Shown: in pieces, positions 47,109-58,584 of the stretch
How positions within the stretch are numbered: position 1 is the stretch's first letter
Layout: the number at the start of each line of letters is the position of its first letter
Source: Oreohelix idahoensis
Taxonomy: Eukaryota > Mollusca > Gastropoda > Stylommatophora > Oreohelicidae
Length of the DNA: 64,000 nt
Reading direction: 5' to 3'
Assembly: GCA_024509875.1 (NCBI GenBank)
Contig: JAMPIV010018784.1
Span: 62,001 to 126,000, forward strand
Made by a program: the position numbers and the translations under genes
The notes under the pieces: model-generated
What the model saw: only the letters and a program-made list of their open reading frames with translations
What the model was told of the DNA's origin: nothing
The model's database searches: none

Positions 47109-47930
47109 CGTAATAAAGTCTTTCAGAGTAACATTCTGCCGTGGAATAAGGAACTCATCCACATCGTGACTCATGACGTAATCATATCCAGCCATTCTTT
47201 GCCTACACTCCACAACTGCCATTGATTCGTCATGGTTAAACTGTGCAGTCCTTTTAACTGCTTCCTGTAAAGATCTGCCTTTTGGAAGTCCCGGAAGTTC
47301 ATATGGTTGTCGATCCAGAATACCCAGCTTTTCATAGAACTCGAAGACTCTCGTTAAATTTTCAGGGTTTCCCAGATCATATAACAATATTTTATCCACC
47401 CCTAATATGCGTTGCGTTTCAAACCATTCAATAGCCTTTTCAGGTTCGATGCCGCCGCTGTGGGCTATTTTTCCACATAGCGCAAGTCCACCAGGCACTC
47501 GAGGAGGGGTCAGTATAGGAATATAATCGTTGATATCAGAGGAACAGTTCCATGACGCTAGAGTAACGTATGAAGGAGTTAGTGTCGGGGAAGCTATTGG
47601 AATAGTGCAGCTGTACTGACGGGCAACATACGTCGTGGCTGATGAGCCTCGCACGTTATTCTCAAAGTACTTTGCTGCAGGGATTTTCACATACGCCACA
47701 TTGTCACTGAATATTACACAGCAGAAAAGATTAACTTGTGAACTGTCCAGTGTTGTTATGATTATTTCTATGTCGCTTTGTTCTTCCGAGTTGTTCTTCA
47801 TGACGTTTTGTCTGTGAAGATTTACAAAGGCCGAATACATGTAGACGTTTTGATCCCTGCCTAAAGTAAAGTGTTCCGCTTGTAATTCCCTTTTAGGAAG
47901 GGACTTGTGCGACCATTCCGGGTAATCGCT
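47109..47930 (-). CDS. glycosyltransferase family 92 protein, internal exon
   Basis: This 822-bp exon (274 codons, both ends in phase 0) encodes part of a GT92-type (DUF23) enzyme. Such enzymes transfer sugars, beta-1,4-galactose in characterised nematode and bird members, onto glycans in the Golgi lumen. Family hallmarks run in order: ALCGKIAHSGGIEPEKAIEW, RILGVDKILLYDLGNPENL and MAGYDYVMSHDVDEFLIPR; the last holds the metal/nucleotide-sugar DxD-type acid cluster (DVDEF). The acceptor site is TCTTTTCTTTTCCAG just above 47930, and the donor is ACG|GTAAGC at 47109/47108. The exon opens with SDYPEWSHKSLPKRE. The N-terminal membrane anchor and the rest of the catalytic domain must be on other exons, which I could not find here. 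A start at the internal Met (47840) is less likely than splicing. Confidence 0.85.
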
Positions 47931-47999
47931 CTGGAAAAGAAAAGATGAAAAAGTTTAAGTATTCTTTAACAATAAATGTTGTGAATAATTTATGGATTC

Positions 48000-48198
48000 A
48001 TTAATGTGGAACAGGCGACAAGAACCAGACAAGTGCCAGTGGAACAAGAGATGAGAAGAAGACGTTGGAGATGGATTGAACACACAGTGGGGAGACCTGT
48101 TGATAGTATTACCAGACAGCCCTTGCTCTCGAATACCCTTGGTAAGAGAGGTAGAGGGGGTAGAGGGATCAAAGAATACGTGAAAAAGAGAACTGGAG
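48000..48198 (+). mobile_element. LINE family 1 3' end, left of element B
   Basis: The plus strand encodes RTRQVPVEQEMRRRRWRWIE, typical of the C-terminus of LINE proteins. The matching sequence continues on the far side of element B at 59404. It lies in the intron above the GT92 exon. Confidence 0.7.
48194..48198. repeat. target-site duplication of element B, left
   Basis: TGGAG, repeated at 59404-59408. Confidence 0.9.
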
Positions 48199-48820
48199 TG
48201 TTACGGTATATGATATTAACGCCGTCTGCTAAAGGTTAGCGGACGTGCAAATGTAAAGGTTAAGACATTTAATATATTGCGATAGATGTTTCAATTATTG
48301 AACGCTCCATACACGATCGATTATGACGTGTCTAGCGTTGTTTGGGTCACAGTCGGTAACTAGGAGACGCTACCCTTTGTTACTTGACCGCCAAGCTGAA
48401 TAGCTGCGTTTTGTTAACCTTCCAATTCAATGGCATGATATAGCCATTTATATGTGCATTTATGATGGACCAGGGTCAGTCCTAGAACTCTACATGAGAG
48501 GAAACTTATGGAGGTTAGTGATTAACTAAATCCTTGGAAGGAGAAAGATAATCGTCTACTTTATACGAAGTAATTAGACTCACAGTCTCACTGTCGGCAG
48601 GTAGCCATTCTATCTGCGCGTGCATATAGCTGTGATGTTCTGACGACAATTACTGCATTGTATCCTTAAACGGACATTGACATGTAAAACAGCAGTCTAT
48701 GCTATTGATTGATTGATGCATGTACCTCATGTGTGAATTGAACTGTTTATGTATGTGTGTAATCCATATTAAATTGTGAAGGACTCGAACCAAAGGCATT
48801 CACCCCATTCGCGTACGAAT

Positions 48821-51148
48821 CACGCTAACAAAAAAAAATATTCATCCACATTTTTTTTCTTTCTAAAATTAATAAAGAGAAACAATGGGAAATGTTAACA
48901 GTGCTGTCACAAAGAATGTTAATCCCCCTGTTTTTTTAAATCTGCAAAACGCTTTCACGTTTTTCTCTAAAAGCTTCTGTATCTTCTTCAATGAAATACG
49001 TTACCAAAACGAACGAACAGTTGGATGTAGGCTTGAATTTCTTTGCAGTCGAAAGTCGGTGAACATTAAACATCGCGATCGAAGCATACACAATACTCGG
49101 CACGCGTGTCACACTCCACGCACTTAACGTTTTTTTTTACGGCAGTGATAAAATACACTACCCATGTTCATCCCTGACTTCGCCAAGGTTGTCATCATAA
49201 AAAGTCTTATTGCGAAAAGAAATGGATTTTTGATGGGACATGTTTAAAGCCCATAATTCTGTATGCCCAGACGGCATATCTTCGAAACATGAGGTAGAAA
49301 ATACAGAGTTTGAACGGAGCCACGTAGGTCTTTTAAATGGGAAATTTGGTTCCTTATCCTTGCTGCAAATAATATGTAAAACGTTACGCAAATAGTCCAG
49401 GAATTAATAAATTATACCCAAAATAAAATATTGGGGGTGCCTGACAGCATAAAATCATTTCTGCTCATAAAATTTTTTTTATAACGTGTTTGAAAAGACC
49501 TTACGTTACATAAATAGCCTACCATGTAAACTCCAAATTGATTGGAGCGCAACAAATGAAAGCCTAACCACGGTAGGCAGAACTATAAATACAATCTTTC
49601 GTTGTTAGGGGGAACGGGAAAAAGTAACATGTTTTCAAACACGTGTCGAACTGGCTCATTGGCGATCCGCTGATAGGCCACACTTTCTTGCGTTATGTTC
49701 GAAACCACTGTTTGCGGCTTGTCCCAAAGCATAGTGCGTTGAAGCCAACATAAATTTAGTAAATAAAAGCCTCTGCATGCAGATGAGAAATTGCAATGAC
49801 CTTTAGGTCTCCACAAATCATTGCTAATCAACGTACTTTATTTTTGCCAAAAGTATAATATTGTCATAAGTTTGAACCATATGAACAGATGGGCGAATGA
49901 AAATTGAATGAAAATAAATTTATGCCTGTAACACGGCTTTTAGACTTTCAGTGGCAAATGTGAGGTAAAGCCTGTAATGCTCCAGCCTGAACAGAGGGTG
50001 TCGGAGGGAAGTAAAACTGCATGGAATGGCCAAACAGTACACTGACACCTAGATGATTGACTAGAAAGAAATAATGCTGGAAGTGCAGACGTACGACCAT
50101 TAAGATATCGGGTATTGCTGCGCTATAAAGTATTTTCCATTCTTTGAGTTGGCCTAACGCTCTGAACGCAATGTTTGTGATGTATTGTAATCAGTGTAAA
50201 AAGAAAATATAAATTAGTTATGAAGTAGAAGGTACATCCTTCTTGATTTCAGGGACAGTGGTCTTGATGGTACTGAGCAGCACCTAGTCAGAGCTTTGCT
50301 GAATCCTTGTCTGACAGCATTCTTGGTCACGTTTTAGGATGTGAGGTGTCTCCAGAGCCCAGGAACTGGAATTCGAGCACACGAGTCCTTTCCTGCCGGC
50401 ACTGGTTTCGATAACCGATTCAATATTTGGCCAGCTGAGCTCAACATTATGTCCCCTCATCTTGAACTGACTTTTTAAAATTAACATTAAGAGGGGAATT
50501 TACTTGTCTTAAAATCAGAACTGTGATTTGTCGGTTTACTAGCCCCTAACTGGACAAACTCTAAAAGGCATCGATTATGCTTCGGCGATTTTCGTAACCA
50601 ACCTGCCAATGTATTTGCACAAGTCGAACAAACTGCATTTGGCTTCCAAGATTTATTTGCATCATCAACTTTCGAATCGAAATAAAGTTCTGTACATAAC
50701 TTAGTAATGGTGTAAATTTTTCTGGTGAACACGATCCTTGTAAAAATCCACACACGTAACAGAACAGCCAGAATTTCTACAACTTCTAGAAGCCATATTT
50801 CGCTCAGAATTATTTAAAATACTCAACTATTTAAAACATATTGTGATATGTCATGCATCTTTTAGCGGTATAAAAAGTAGAATTATTTTGCATTTTTATG
50901 ATTTACACTTCATCATACAATACCCTAGACAAATGAAACGTAGCAAATAACTATATTTTCCCAAAAATATATTAAGAACTGACGTGATAGCGAATGAACG
51001 GATTTCAGATTTATAATCAGCGTACGATATATCTTAAGAATACGTGATAGCAAGTAAGGATTATCAGATTTGAAATCAGCGCAAGAAACTGACCTAAGAA
51101 CACTTATTCTTATATAAGAAAGAAAAATGTTGGTGGTCGGTGATATGA
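48821..51148. other. ~2.3-kb foreign segment inside 5' LTR B
   Basis: It is present only in the 5' LTR. I see no clear inverted ends or target duplication. It contains short open frames on the minus strand, one of them protein-like (50487-50753). It could be an inserted transposon, host DNA, or sequence lost from the 3' LTR. Confidence 0.7.
50487..50753 (-). CDS. short Cys-containing ORF in the LTR segment, possible gene fragment
   Basis: An 88-codon frame with TITKLCTELYFDSKVDDANK followed by SWKPNAVCSTCANTLAGWLR and later KPTNHSSDF. The pattern (KLC..YF...DDxNKSWxPxxVCxxCxxxLxxW, then PxNHxSD) resembles the start of a family of uncharacterised invertebrate proteins as I remember it. I cannot name a function. 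The similarity stops after NHSSDF, where an exon end or a break would fall. It may be a captured host exon or part of an unknown transposon; a chance frame is less likely given the ordered motif. Confidence 0.45.
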   Translation of the reverse strand: MWIFTRIVFTRKIYTITKLCTELYFDSKVDDANKSWKPNAVCSTCANTLAGWLRKSPKHNRCLLEFVQLGASKPTNHSSDFKTSKFPS

Positions 51149-51204
51149 GCACGGTCAGAATTCAAGCGACACAACCAGTAACCACACACGAAAGTCCTTC
51201 AACA

Positions 51205-52771
51205 AAAGTGGCGGCCGAATGCGGGGAACGACAGAAAAAAAGAAACAAACTTCTGTTCCTTACGCACATGTTAACCACAAATATTTACGATCAATTTTCG
51301 ATCACATGATCCAGTCGAAGATGACGCAGTACTCATTATAATGCCTAACAACGTGACGTCACCGAAAGTCGTGTAGGTGAACTGTCGGAGAAACCAAAGC
51401 CGTTTCTAAGTCTAACCAGGGGAAACATGAGCCATTGAAGCAAACACACGATATGGACTACAGGAGCAGACAGTCAAAGGCACAGGCCTAGCCGTCGACG
51501 ACAACGAGCATCAAGTGAAGCAGCAAATAAAGATAAGTTTAGCTCAATAACTATTGTCGTTAACGTGACAGTGCTAACTGAGTCCATGCCCTCTGCCTAC
51601 ATCGGCATGTTTTTACCTATGTTTAATGTACTTTTTGTTGTCTTAATGTGTTGTTAATTAGTGGGTGGATGAACCGAAATTAGATTCTGTGGCTCTCACG
51701 ATGCCTGAATTGATTTCGGTCGTTTCTTAGGGCAGTTAAACGATTGCACTTTTGGAAGCCCCATTGAGGTTTGCCATTGGACTGTCTGTCCAAATCTGCT
51801 GTCGTTTGACGATTTGTGTTAGCTGTACCGTTCCGTAGATAACTGGTGTATTTTATTTGTACTAAGTTCACATTTTTATTCAGTTTTGTATCATGTTCGT
51901 TAACTATTTCGTCCAGTCTACTCTTACTATCAATTTATTTTATGATTGTTAAATGTTCGTCCGTTATGAGTCCTGTGATGTCATCATTTTTTGCAGTCAT
52001 TTTTTTTTTGTGTACTTTGCATATTAAGTTGACCTCGGGTCAATCTTTGACCCTTCGTTTTCCGTGTGACACTTCCGCTTGTTTTATTTAGTTCATAAAT
52101 TCATTTTTAATTGTGAAAATGTCTTGTTTGCGTCTTGACATTGTTTGTACCCTTTAGTTGCATCATTGTTTTGTTTGTCCTCATGATATATATTATATGC
52201 TACATTAATAATATAACATTATATTCAATAATACACTTGTAATTTAATTTAATTAATTTTTTCTGACATTTAAGGTTAATATGGGACATTGCATAATTAT
52301 GCAGTGATAGTCCAAGAAATTAGCACTGCAATTTATAAGAGATGCCTAGGGCATAATAATATAATATATATATTGACCAAATAAAATAATCTTATAGTCT
52401 ACCTTTGAGGTAATAGACCCATTGTATATTATTTAATATACTTTTCTAGTACTAAGAGAGTGACTTAGTACATTGAACAATATAATTACTAGGAATCATA
52501 CCCAACATCATTGGATATTGAGATTAATTGTGTGATGTAATTACATTATAGTTAACAGATATCATAACTATTTATGATATAGTTAGTACTTAGATACAAT
52601 ATTGTTACAAAATATTGTCTATTGGTTGAACTTAGATATAAGAGTTCAGTACTATTGTGATTATTTATATTGAATATTCCTAAGTTGAGTAAGTATAATA
52701 ATTACTCTGAAGCTACTATTGACTATTTTAATCAGTAATTACCAATAATTACTTACCATATAAAAGTCAAA
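51205..52771 (+). other. primer-binding site and leader of element B
   Basis: TGGCGGCCGAATGC begins at 51209, a few bases after the LTR, and resembles element A's TGGTGGCC site. The rest is a 1.5-kb AT-rich leader without a supported ORF. Confidence 0.6.
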
Positions 52772-55700
52772 ATGCTTACTATAGACCATTTCGTTAAAAT
52801 TGGTAAGGAATATGGTTATAAATCCCAAGAACTTCGTCAGTTTGCTGAGGCAGAACTGGAAAAACATAAAGCAGAAATAGAGGAACAAAAGGTTGCATTA
52901 AAGAAAGAGGAGGAGGAACGTGAGATGAAGCAAATTGCCAAGGAAAATAGATTAAGAGAGATTGCTCAACGTGAAAGAGAAGAGCAAAGAGCAATTACCA
53001 AACAGGAAGAAGAGAATAAATTGAAACGAGAGGAAATTATTTTACAACAAGAAATGGAATTGGCGCGTATTAAATTGGAGACAGCAAGATTACAAGCACA
53101 AAGTGCTGATGCAAACCAGAATAATAACGCACAAAATGGATCGTCATCCAGCCAAACTAAACATTTCTACAACTTTAAATTACCCACTCTCAACTTAAAC
53201 GTGGACGACCTTTCATCGTTCCTGTCACGTTTTGAACAGACTTGCAAAACAAATCATTTGCCCGAAGAGTCATGGGTACTCAAGCTAAATGAATTCTTGG
53301 TTGGAGAACCATTGACGGCTTCTCAAAATGCTGACCCATCAATAGCAAATAACTACGGTGCTATTAAGTCCTTGCTTTTACGAAGGTTTCACCTGGACGA
53401 GGAACACTGTAGGTTGAAATTTAAGGAAATTTTACCTGAATCTCCAAAAGATTTTGCAGGATTCATTGCGAACATACGCAATACATTTAATAGATGGGTT
53501 GAACTGGCAGAAGTCAACAAATCATACGACAAATTAGTTGATTTACTACTACGGGATAAGGTATTATCTTCGGTTAGCCAGCCATTTTTTGCATATTTGC
53601 AGGAGCGTAAACCAGGTACTATCGACGAGTTAGAAAAAATTTCTTTAAACTACTGTTCGGCACATCCGAATGCAACCATTTCTAACTCCTCATTAAGAGA
53701 ACCTCTACCTGTGGCGTCTAATATGGCCTACAATCATAATAACAAACAAAGACATCACAGTGTAGACAGAAGTAGGTTCCAAAGAAATCACAATGTTAAC
53801 TTTCAGAAGGGACATAATAATGATTTCAACAATAAAAATGAGTTCAACAGAGGTAGATCACGAGATAGAAATTATTCACCTCAAACAAACTACCACAATG
53901 GTCAACATAACACTAATTATAATCGATCACATACTCCCAATAATAACAATAACTGGAATGGTAATAATCATGGCTCGAGACATCGAGATAATAGTTACTA
54001 TAGAGGACGACGAGATAATTCTAACAATTATACTCGGAATCGATCTCATTCTCGGGGATCATCTCATTACAACCATAATACAGGGGCGGCAGTTACAAAT
54101 AATACTACCCCTATAGCTCAGGTCCCACTTGACAATAATACAACACAGTCTTCTGCTGCATGTTTTGCTATTAATTATAATGTGGCAAATAGTTGCCAAC
54201 AATGCAATCTTATTTTTCAGAAGGCGAAAGAAACAGTGCTTAACTGCGGACATATTACACCAGAGGTAGGTCTTGCAGTCAACGATGGAACAGGCTTACT
54301 AATTTTTAACAGGGGATTAGTTAATGGATCCGTCGTCTCAGTGCTGAGGGATTCAGGATCCACGACGATTGGTATACGTCAGTCGCTGGTACATCCTAGC
54401 TGTGCGACAGGAGAATATGTACGCTGCATGACATTTGGTGGAACTATTGAGTTTTACCCCACAGCTATTGTTCATATTAGAACACCCTTTTTCACAGGGA
54501 ATGTAAAAGTATGTATGCAAAAAAAGCCTATAGCTGATCTGATGGTTGGTCGTATACACGGTAGTAAAGATTGTACTCCAGATGAGATCATAGAATGGGA
54601 GAAACATAACCTATGCACTGGAAACGCCGTGACGACTAGAGCGCAGACTCAACTCATTGAGAAATTTAGTGATAATAAGATGGATGCAGACAACCAAGAG
54701 GAGTTTGTAGTCAATTCACCTATTGACAGGGAAACATTTGCAACCAAACAAAAAGAGGATAAATCTTTAAAAAAAATTTTTAAGCTGGTTGATAAAGTTG
54801 ACAATCCATCCTCAGGTAATAATAACAAACATTGGTTTGTTATTAAAAATGACATATTGATTAGATGTTTTCATGACAAATCACAAATGAAACAACAAGT
54901 TATGGTCCCGTATACTTTTAGACGGTACATTCTTCAACATGCACATGACTCACATTGTGCTGGACATATGGGATATACTCGAACACGATCTCGAGTACTG
55001 TCTTCATTCTTTTGGCCAGGAGTGTCAAGAGATATTTCGCAGTATGTACGTTCCTGTACTACATGCCAAGAAGTGAAAGCACGTGGAGCTTTTCACACGG
55101 CGCCTATTCAGGCTTGCGATATCTCAGTAAGACCGTTTGACAAGATGGCCATAGATATTATTGGTCCATTGCTACCATCGGCCAGAGGACATAGATTCGT
55201 CCTTACGTGCATTGATTTGTGCACACGATGGCCAGAAGCTATCCCATTAAAGACCACCACTACCACAGATGTAGCTGATGCACTACATCTCATCTTTTCT
55301 AGAATAGGGTTTCCTAGAAAACTTTTATCAGACCATGGGTCACAGTTCATATCTGACACCATGAAGGAAGTCATGAATACTTGGAACATTGATAGGAATT
55401 TAAGTAGTATTTATCATCCTATGAGTAATGGTGCGGTTGAAAGACTTAACCGTACACTTAAACAACTACTACATAAGGTTACTGTTAAGCACCCTCATGA
55501 CTGGGACAGAGCACTCCCAGCTGTTCTATTTGCTTATCGGGAGGTACCGCATGAACAAACTGGCTTCTCTCCCTTTGAATTAGTTTTTGGTGCTCCCCCA
55601 AGTGGTCCTATGGGACTAATAAAAGACTTATTAATTGACGCGGAGATGACTCAGGACACTCAGTCATCTTACGAGTATGTGATTAATCTTCGGAAGAACA

Positions 55701-56005
55701 TTATTGAGTCTTGCCAGTTGGCAACAGCTTCTTCTGAGGCTGCAAAAGCTAAGGCTCGATCTCTACAAAATAGGTCTCGACGATTACGCCAATTATTCCC
55801 AGGCGATGAGGCTTATGTGTTACTTCCTCACAATAACAATAAATTATTGATATCTTGGAATGGTCCTTACAAAGTCATTGATAAAATTTCCGACGTTGAT
55901 TACGTCTTAGATATCAAGGGACACAAAAAGATATTTCATATTAACATGCTCAAGCAATTTCATACACGTCCTGAACACTTACAGTCAATTTTTTTCATGA
56001 ACTAG
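52772..56005 (+). CDS. gag-pol: Gag-protease-integrase polyprotein of element B
   Basis: One uninterrupted 1077-codon frame. Residues 1-120: helical head (LTIDHFVKIGKEYGYKSQEL) and Glu/Lys coiled coil. About 130-310: capsid-like helices, with a SCAN-like second half (LLRRFHLDEEHCRLKF...FLAYL-type helix...ERKPGTIDEL). About 320-470: Asn/Arg/His-rich RNA-binding-like stretch. About 474-495: CQQC...NCGH zinc-type motif (C-x2-C-x13-C-x-H). Protease with LRDSGSTTIG (about 525) and ADLMVGR. H2C2 (about 720-768, HAHDSHCAGHMG...CTTCQ). Integrase core with Asp in AIDIIGP (about 794), Asp in SDHGSQ (about 854) and Glu in AVERLN (about 890). GPY/F module (SWNGPYKV, about 1031). It ends at a TAG just after a T7 run; RT follows in the -1 frame. 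Confidence 0.92.
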   Translation: MLTIDHFVKIGKEYGYKSQELRQFAEAELEKHKAEIEEQKVALKKEEEEREMKQIAKENRLREIAQREREEQRAITKQEEENKLKREEIILQQEMELARIKLETARLQAQSADANQNNNAQNGSSSSQTKHFYNFKLPTLNLNVDDLSSFLSRFEQTCKTNHLPEESWVLKLNEFLVGEPLTASQNADPSIANNYGAIKSLLLRRFHLDEEHCRLKFKEILPESPKDFAGFIANIRNTFNRWVELAEVNKSYDKLVDLLLRDKVLSSVSQPFFAYLQERKPGTIDELEKISLNYCSAHPNATISNSSLREPLPVASNMAYNHNNKQRHHSVDRSRFQRNHNVNFQKGHNNDFNNKNEFNRGRSRDRNYSPQTNYHNGQHNTNYNRSHTPNNNNNWNGNNHGSRHRDNSYYRGRRDNSNNYTRNRSHSRGSSHYNHNTGAAVTNNTTPIAQVPLDNNTTQSSAACFAINYNVANSCQQCNLIFQKAKETVLNCGHITPEVGLAVNDGTGLLIFNRGLVNGSVVSVLRDSGSTTIGIRQSLVHPSCATGEYVRCMTFGGTIEFYPTAIVHIRTPFFTGNVKVCMQKKPIADLMVGRIHGSKDCTPDEIIEWEKHNLCTGNAVTTRAQTQLIEKFSDNKMDADNQEEFVVNSPIDRETFATKQKEDKSLKKIFKLVDKVDNPSSGNNNKHWFVIKNDILIRCFHDKSQMKQQVMVPYTFRRYILQHAHDSHCAGHMGYTRTRSRVLSSFFWPGVSRDISQYVRSCTTCQEVKARGAFHTAPIQACDISVRPFDKMAIDIIGPLLPSARGHRFVLTCIDLCTRWPEAIPLKTTTTTDVADALHLIFSRIGFPRKLLSDHGSQFISDTMKEVMNTWNIDRNLSSIYHPMSNGAVERLNRTLKQLLHKVTVKHPHDWDRALPAVLFAYREVPHEQTGFSPFELVFGAPPSGPMGLIKDLLIDAEMTQDTQSSYEYVINLRKNIIESCQLATASSEAAKAKARSLQNRSRRLRQLFPGDEAYVLLPHNNNKLLISWNGPYKVIDKISDVDYVLDIKGHKKIFHINMLKQFHTRPEHLQSIFFMN
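55990..55996 (+). promoter_or_regulatory. candidate -1 ribosomal slippery heptamer
   Basis: T TTT TTC in the gag-PR-INT frame fits the X XXY YYZ rule for -1 frameshifting. It lies seven bases upstream of the zero-frame TAG (56003-56005). Slipping here enters the frame that runs open through RT and RNase H. A simple one-base mutation in the T-run would look the same. Confidence 0.5.
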
Positions 56006-57537
56006 ATGACAACACAGTATCTACTTGTTATTATTCCAACTTATCCGTCATCCAGGAAGAAGAATCTTCTTTTCCTGAGGTACAGTTACCGTTACCGGTA
56101 CCAGTAGTTCAACCTACTGAATCTTGGCGGGATGTAACCATCTCTTCAACGGTTACACCGCAACAGCGTCTACAGATTGCTAATCTATTACAATCTTATC
56201 CAGATGTGTTGACCGACGTCCCGGGTCGCACATCGGCTATCAGTCATGACATTACTCTCAATGATGATACACCTATTCGTGTACATCCCTATTCGGTTCC
56301 TTTACATTTCCTTGCTAAAACTACTAAGGAACTTGAACAGATGTTGTCTCTGGGAATCATTGAGACTAGTAATTCGCCATTCTCTTCTCCATTAGTGATT
56401 GTCCGGAAGAAGGACAATAACATCAGACTATGTGTTGACTATAGAAAATTAAATGCTAAGACTATAGTTGACAGCGAACCACATCCACTTATCGACGACT
56501 TACTGCCACGTCTATCCAACGCAACTATATTTAGTAAGATAGACTTAACTAAAGGTTATTGGCAGATACCACTGACCGAAAAGGCTAAGTACTACACCGC
56601 ATTTTCCACTCCACAAGGTCTATACCAGTGGAATGTGATGCCTTTTGGGCTTGTTAATGCGCCAGCTACCTTCATTCGCCTGATGCGACAAATTTTATCA
56701 GGTAGACCAGACGTTATTACATATATTGACGACATATGCTTGTTTAGTTCGTCGTTTGAGGAACATGTTTCGGGACTTAGATATGTTTTCGACACTCTAA
56801 GGAATTATCATCTAACTGCTAAACCTACAAAGGTGCAGATCGCGTGTAATGAGATAACCTTTTTGGGACATATCATTGGATCGGGATATATCCGAACGTT
56901 ACCTAGTACAGTCTCCAAAATTCTAAACATAGCAGTTCCTCAGACGAAGAAACAGGTCAGGAGTTTGTTAGGACTTGTTCAATATTACAGTAGATTCATA
57001 CCAAACTTGTCATCCATCACGGCTGTATTGTCTTCATTGTTAAAAAAAGACATGCCGGTGAAGGTGACATGGACTGGTATATGCAATGAAACTTTCAACA
57101 AAATTATAAATTTGTTCTCGCATGAACCAATTTTAAGACTTCCCGATGCTTCCAAAAGATTTTTCTTACGAACAGATGCTAGTAACTACGGCATTGGTGC
57201 ATGCCTGCTCCAGAACCATGATGGCGTTCTACATCCTACCTTATATATTTCAAGAAAGCTAAAGCCGGCAGAAACAAAGTATTCCACAGTGGACAAGGAA
57301 CTTTTGTCAGTTATATGGGCAATAACTAAACTTGAAAAGTTTTTGCTTGGTGCTCCATTCACCATACAAACCGACCAACGTGCTGTAGCATCTTTGCGTC
57401 GATCTAACCACAAGAGCCAAAAACTCGCCAGATATGCAATCATCCTACAGCCATTTGAATTCTCCATTGAACATATTCCTGGCACTGAAAATATTGTGGC
57501 GGATGCGTTGTCACGTAATCCTATTGACGACGAATGA
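55997..57537 (+). CDS. pol: RT-RNase H of element B (-1 frame)
   Basis: The frame is open from the slippery run, with no ATG needed; a GTG at 56206 is the first start-like codon. The linker (CYYSNLSVIQEEESSFPE) matches element A's HYSSLSVIQDEEATFSD. RT: PIRVHPYSVPLHF, then IDLTKGYWQIPL and TYIDDICLFSS (catalytic Asp pair near 56727). RNase H: RTDASNYGIGACLLQ (near 57173), DKELLSVIWAI, QTDQRAV and ADALSRNP at the end. All catalytic residues are present. There is no tether or env frame after it. Confidence 0.9.
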
Positions 57538-58584
57538 TCAACATTGACATTCCTAAAACACGTCAATCATCACTACATTGGATATAACGAAGTATCAACT
57601 ATAAGGGAACTAACCTTGCCTTCAATTTAATATTTATAAACACTATATGCATCACAGAATTGAACTAAAGAAAATCAAGGTATACATATTGACATTGAAA
57701 CTTCGTCTAACATCCATACACAATATATGAATATTCGTTGAACAATCATGGAACAATATCTGACGACAAGTCGAACTTATTATCCTATGTGCACTTAATT
57801 CTTGGATCCTAGGATTAATGACATGTCTTTCCAACGTAAACGTTTGAACATTTTTGCCTAAAAGAATTCATCAGGATCAAGACTACGGATGGATCATCAT
57901 ATCCTATACTAATTAATTAGTTAACTTAACTTCTTAATTGAATTATTATCAATAAAATGAAATGTGAGAAAAAAATGAAATGAAAGAACAAAAAAAGAGA
58001 ACGAAATATAAAAAGAAGAAATTATGAAAAGAGAAAATAAATCTCACACAAGTATTAGATTAATATTTTTTTTTAATGTACCTATACGTTATTTAGTTAG
58101 TTAAATTAGATAGTTATTATTCACTAACACTTAACACACCCAATTAAGTTAAACTTATATTCGAATTTCTTTCTATTTCTTCTCACTTATTTTGTCTTTT
58201 CTTCTCTCATAACATCGCGTTATATTAGAATCTTAATAATTTAACTCTTAGTTTAATTAATTAATTTAATTTTAATTAGTCAAATTAATTCCTATATGAC
58301 ATACTAATACGACAGACCTTACTTTAATTTAATTCTATCATTCACTATTAACATTGGACATTTTATTTAGTTGATATAATAATATGTATAATATTGATAT
58401 ATAATGTGATTAATGTTAGATGACTATGACAAATAGTTAGTTGACATGACCGCGACACGGTTCTACTCAGAACATCGTCGGCCATATGTCACGATTGTGT
58501 TAAATTTTTTTTTGAAAAATTGTTAAGTCGGATAGATCTTGAAAAAAAAATCTATCGATTTTTTTTTCCCGGTGTACAGGGAAT
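57538..58584 (+). other. 3' untranslated region of element B
   Basis: About 1 kb, extremely AT-rich, with T- and A-runs. Before the LTR a weak purine stretch (GTACAGGGAAT, 58575-58584) is the only candidate purine tract, poorer than element A's. No ORF is supported. Confidence 0.6.

Larger units (their letters stand above)
48199..51204 (+). repeat. 5' LTR of element B, 3.0 kb, with extra segment
   Basis: It starts TGTTACGGTATATGATATTA like 58585 and ends GAAAGTCCTTCAACA like 59389-59403. The extra segment spans about 48821-51148. Relative to the 3' LTR it also lacks about 140 bp after GGACTCGAACC, and both versions contain a tRNA-like B-box complement there. Confidence 0.85.
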
